A stretch of 5,578 nucleotides of DNA from Desulfuromusa sp. Lineage in GTDB: Bacteria > Desulfobacterota > Desulfuromonadia > Desulfuromonadales > Geopsychrobacteraceae. Under the pieces are notes generated by a model, which was given only the letters and a program-made list of their open reading frames with translations, was not told where the DNA came from and did not search any database. Below, piece by piece: positions 5,471 through 5,578 of the stretch. Positions within the stretch are counted from its first letter, which is position 1; every line of letters starts with the position of its first letter. Both the position numbers and the translations under genes were made by a program. Location: positions 1 to 5,578 of the forward strand of contig JAOZOH010000167.1 of NCBI GenBank assembly GCA_029933365.1. The letters are read 5' to 3'.

Positions 5471-5500
5471 GTAGTTAATACCCCGCTGCTTGCGGCGGGG
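5471..5500. repeat. REP-like palindrome, unit 2 (8-bp stem, CTTG loop)
   Basis: CCCCGCTG (5481-5488) pairs with CGGCGGGG (5493-5500) around the tetraloop CTTG, with one G-U pair if transcribed. GTAG at 5471-5474 precedes the stem, as in REP elements mobilised by REP-associated (RAYT/TnpA-REP) transposases. TGCTTTATTAT follows, so it could also stop transcription from the left. No transposase is in the window. Confidence 0.6.
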
Positions 5501-5578
5501 TGCTTTATTATCCTGTTTAAAGGAATAGACTCGGTTCTTTTCTTTGACTGCAGTTTTGGATCAGCAGCTTGCGCCGTT
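5501..5578. other. Right-edge sequence, unassigned
   Basis: Nothing is recognised. Two minus-strand frames are open from the edge: one ends in TAA at about 5518 (...RRKLLIQNCSQRKEPSLFL), the other runs through the palindrome to about 5457. Either could be the C-terminus of a gene lying to the right, but neither has a recognisable motif. Confidence 0.2.

Noticed and set aside
1..5578. CRISPR array, prophage, integron or toxin-antitoxin pair
   Set aside because: No regular spacer repeats, integrase, transposase or paired small ORFs with credible starts were found on either strand.

Overview
The window reads as a moderately AT-rich bacterial chromosome segment. The best guess for the host is an anaerobic proteobacterium, probably a sulfate reducer of the Desulfobacterota. 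This rests on a tungsten-type aldehyde:ferredoxin oxidoreductase (AOR), a CDGSH iron-sulfur protein and compact GC-rich REP-like hairpins. It is an inference from gene content; no taxonomic marker is present.

Layout. Positions 1-374 (minus) hold the N-terminal 124 codons of a periplasmic amino-acid-binding protein of the AapJ/BztA type; the rest lies beyond the left edge. Positions 375-980 are essentially non-coding. They contain the leader of that transporter gene, including a 12-nt anti-16S-type Shine-Dalgarno sequence in front of a 16-codon ORF, and a few short repeats. Positions 981-4471 hold three minus-strand genes in transcription order: an Lrp/AsnC regulator (4471-3986), an AOR (3870-2101) and a short homoserine dehydrogenase without an ACT domain (2021-981). 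The order and the short gaps (115 and 79 nt) suggest one transcriptional unit for regulated amino-acid/aldehyde metabolism. A 20-bp perfect inverted repeat 45-64 nt upstream of the regulator start is a good candidate operator.

Positions 4472-5068 are AT-rich and carry several inverted repeats. Inside them (4718-4861, minus) is a short decayed fragment resembling the middle of dihydrolipoamide dehydrogenase. Positions 5069-5336 (plus) encode a small protein with two CDGSH motifs. As written it is broken by one extra base inside the first motif. Its second motif carries Cys where the ligand His should be. The right end (5415-5500) has two related REP-like hairpins.

Working together: Lrp/AsnC proteins sense amino acids or their derivatives, AORs oxidise aldehydes to acids with ferredoxin reduction, and homoserine dehydrogenase interconverts homoserine and aspartate semialdehyde, itself an aldehyde. 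A functional link between the last two is possible but unproven. I see no clear undescribed multi-gene system. The observations most worth following are the lrp-aor-hom unit with its palindrome and the odd CDGSH gene.
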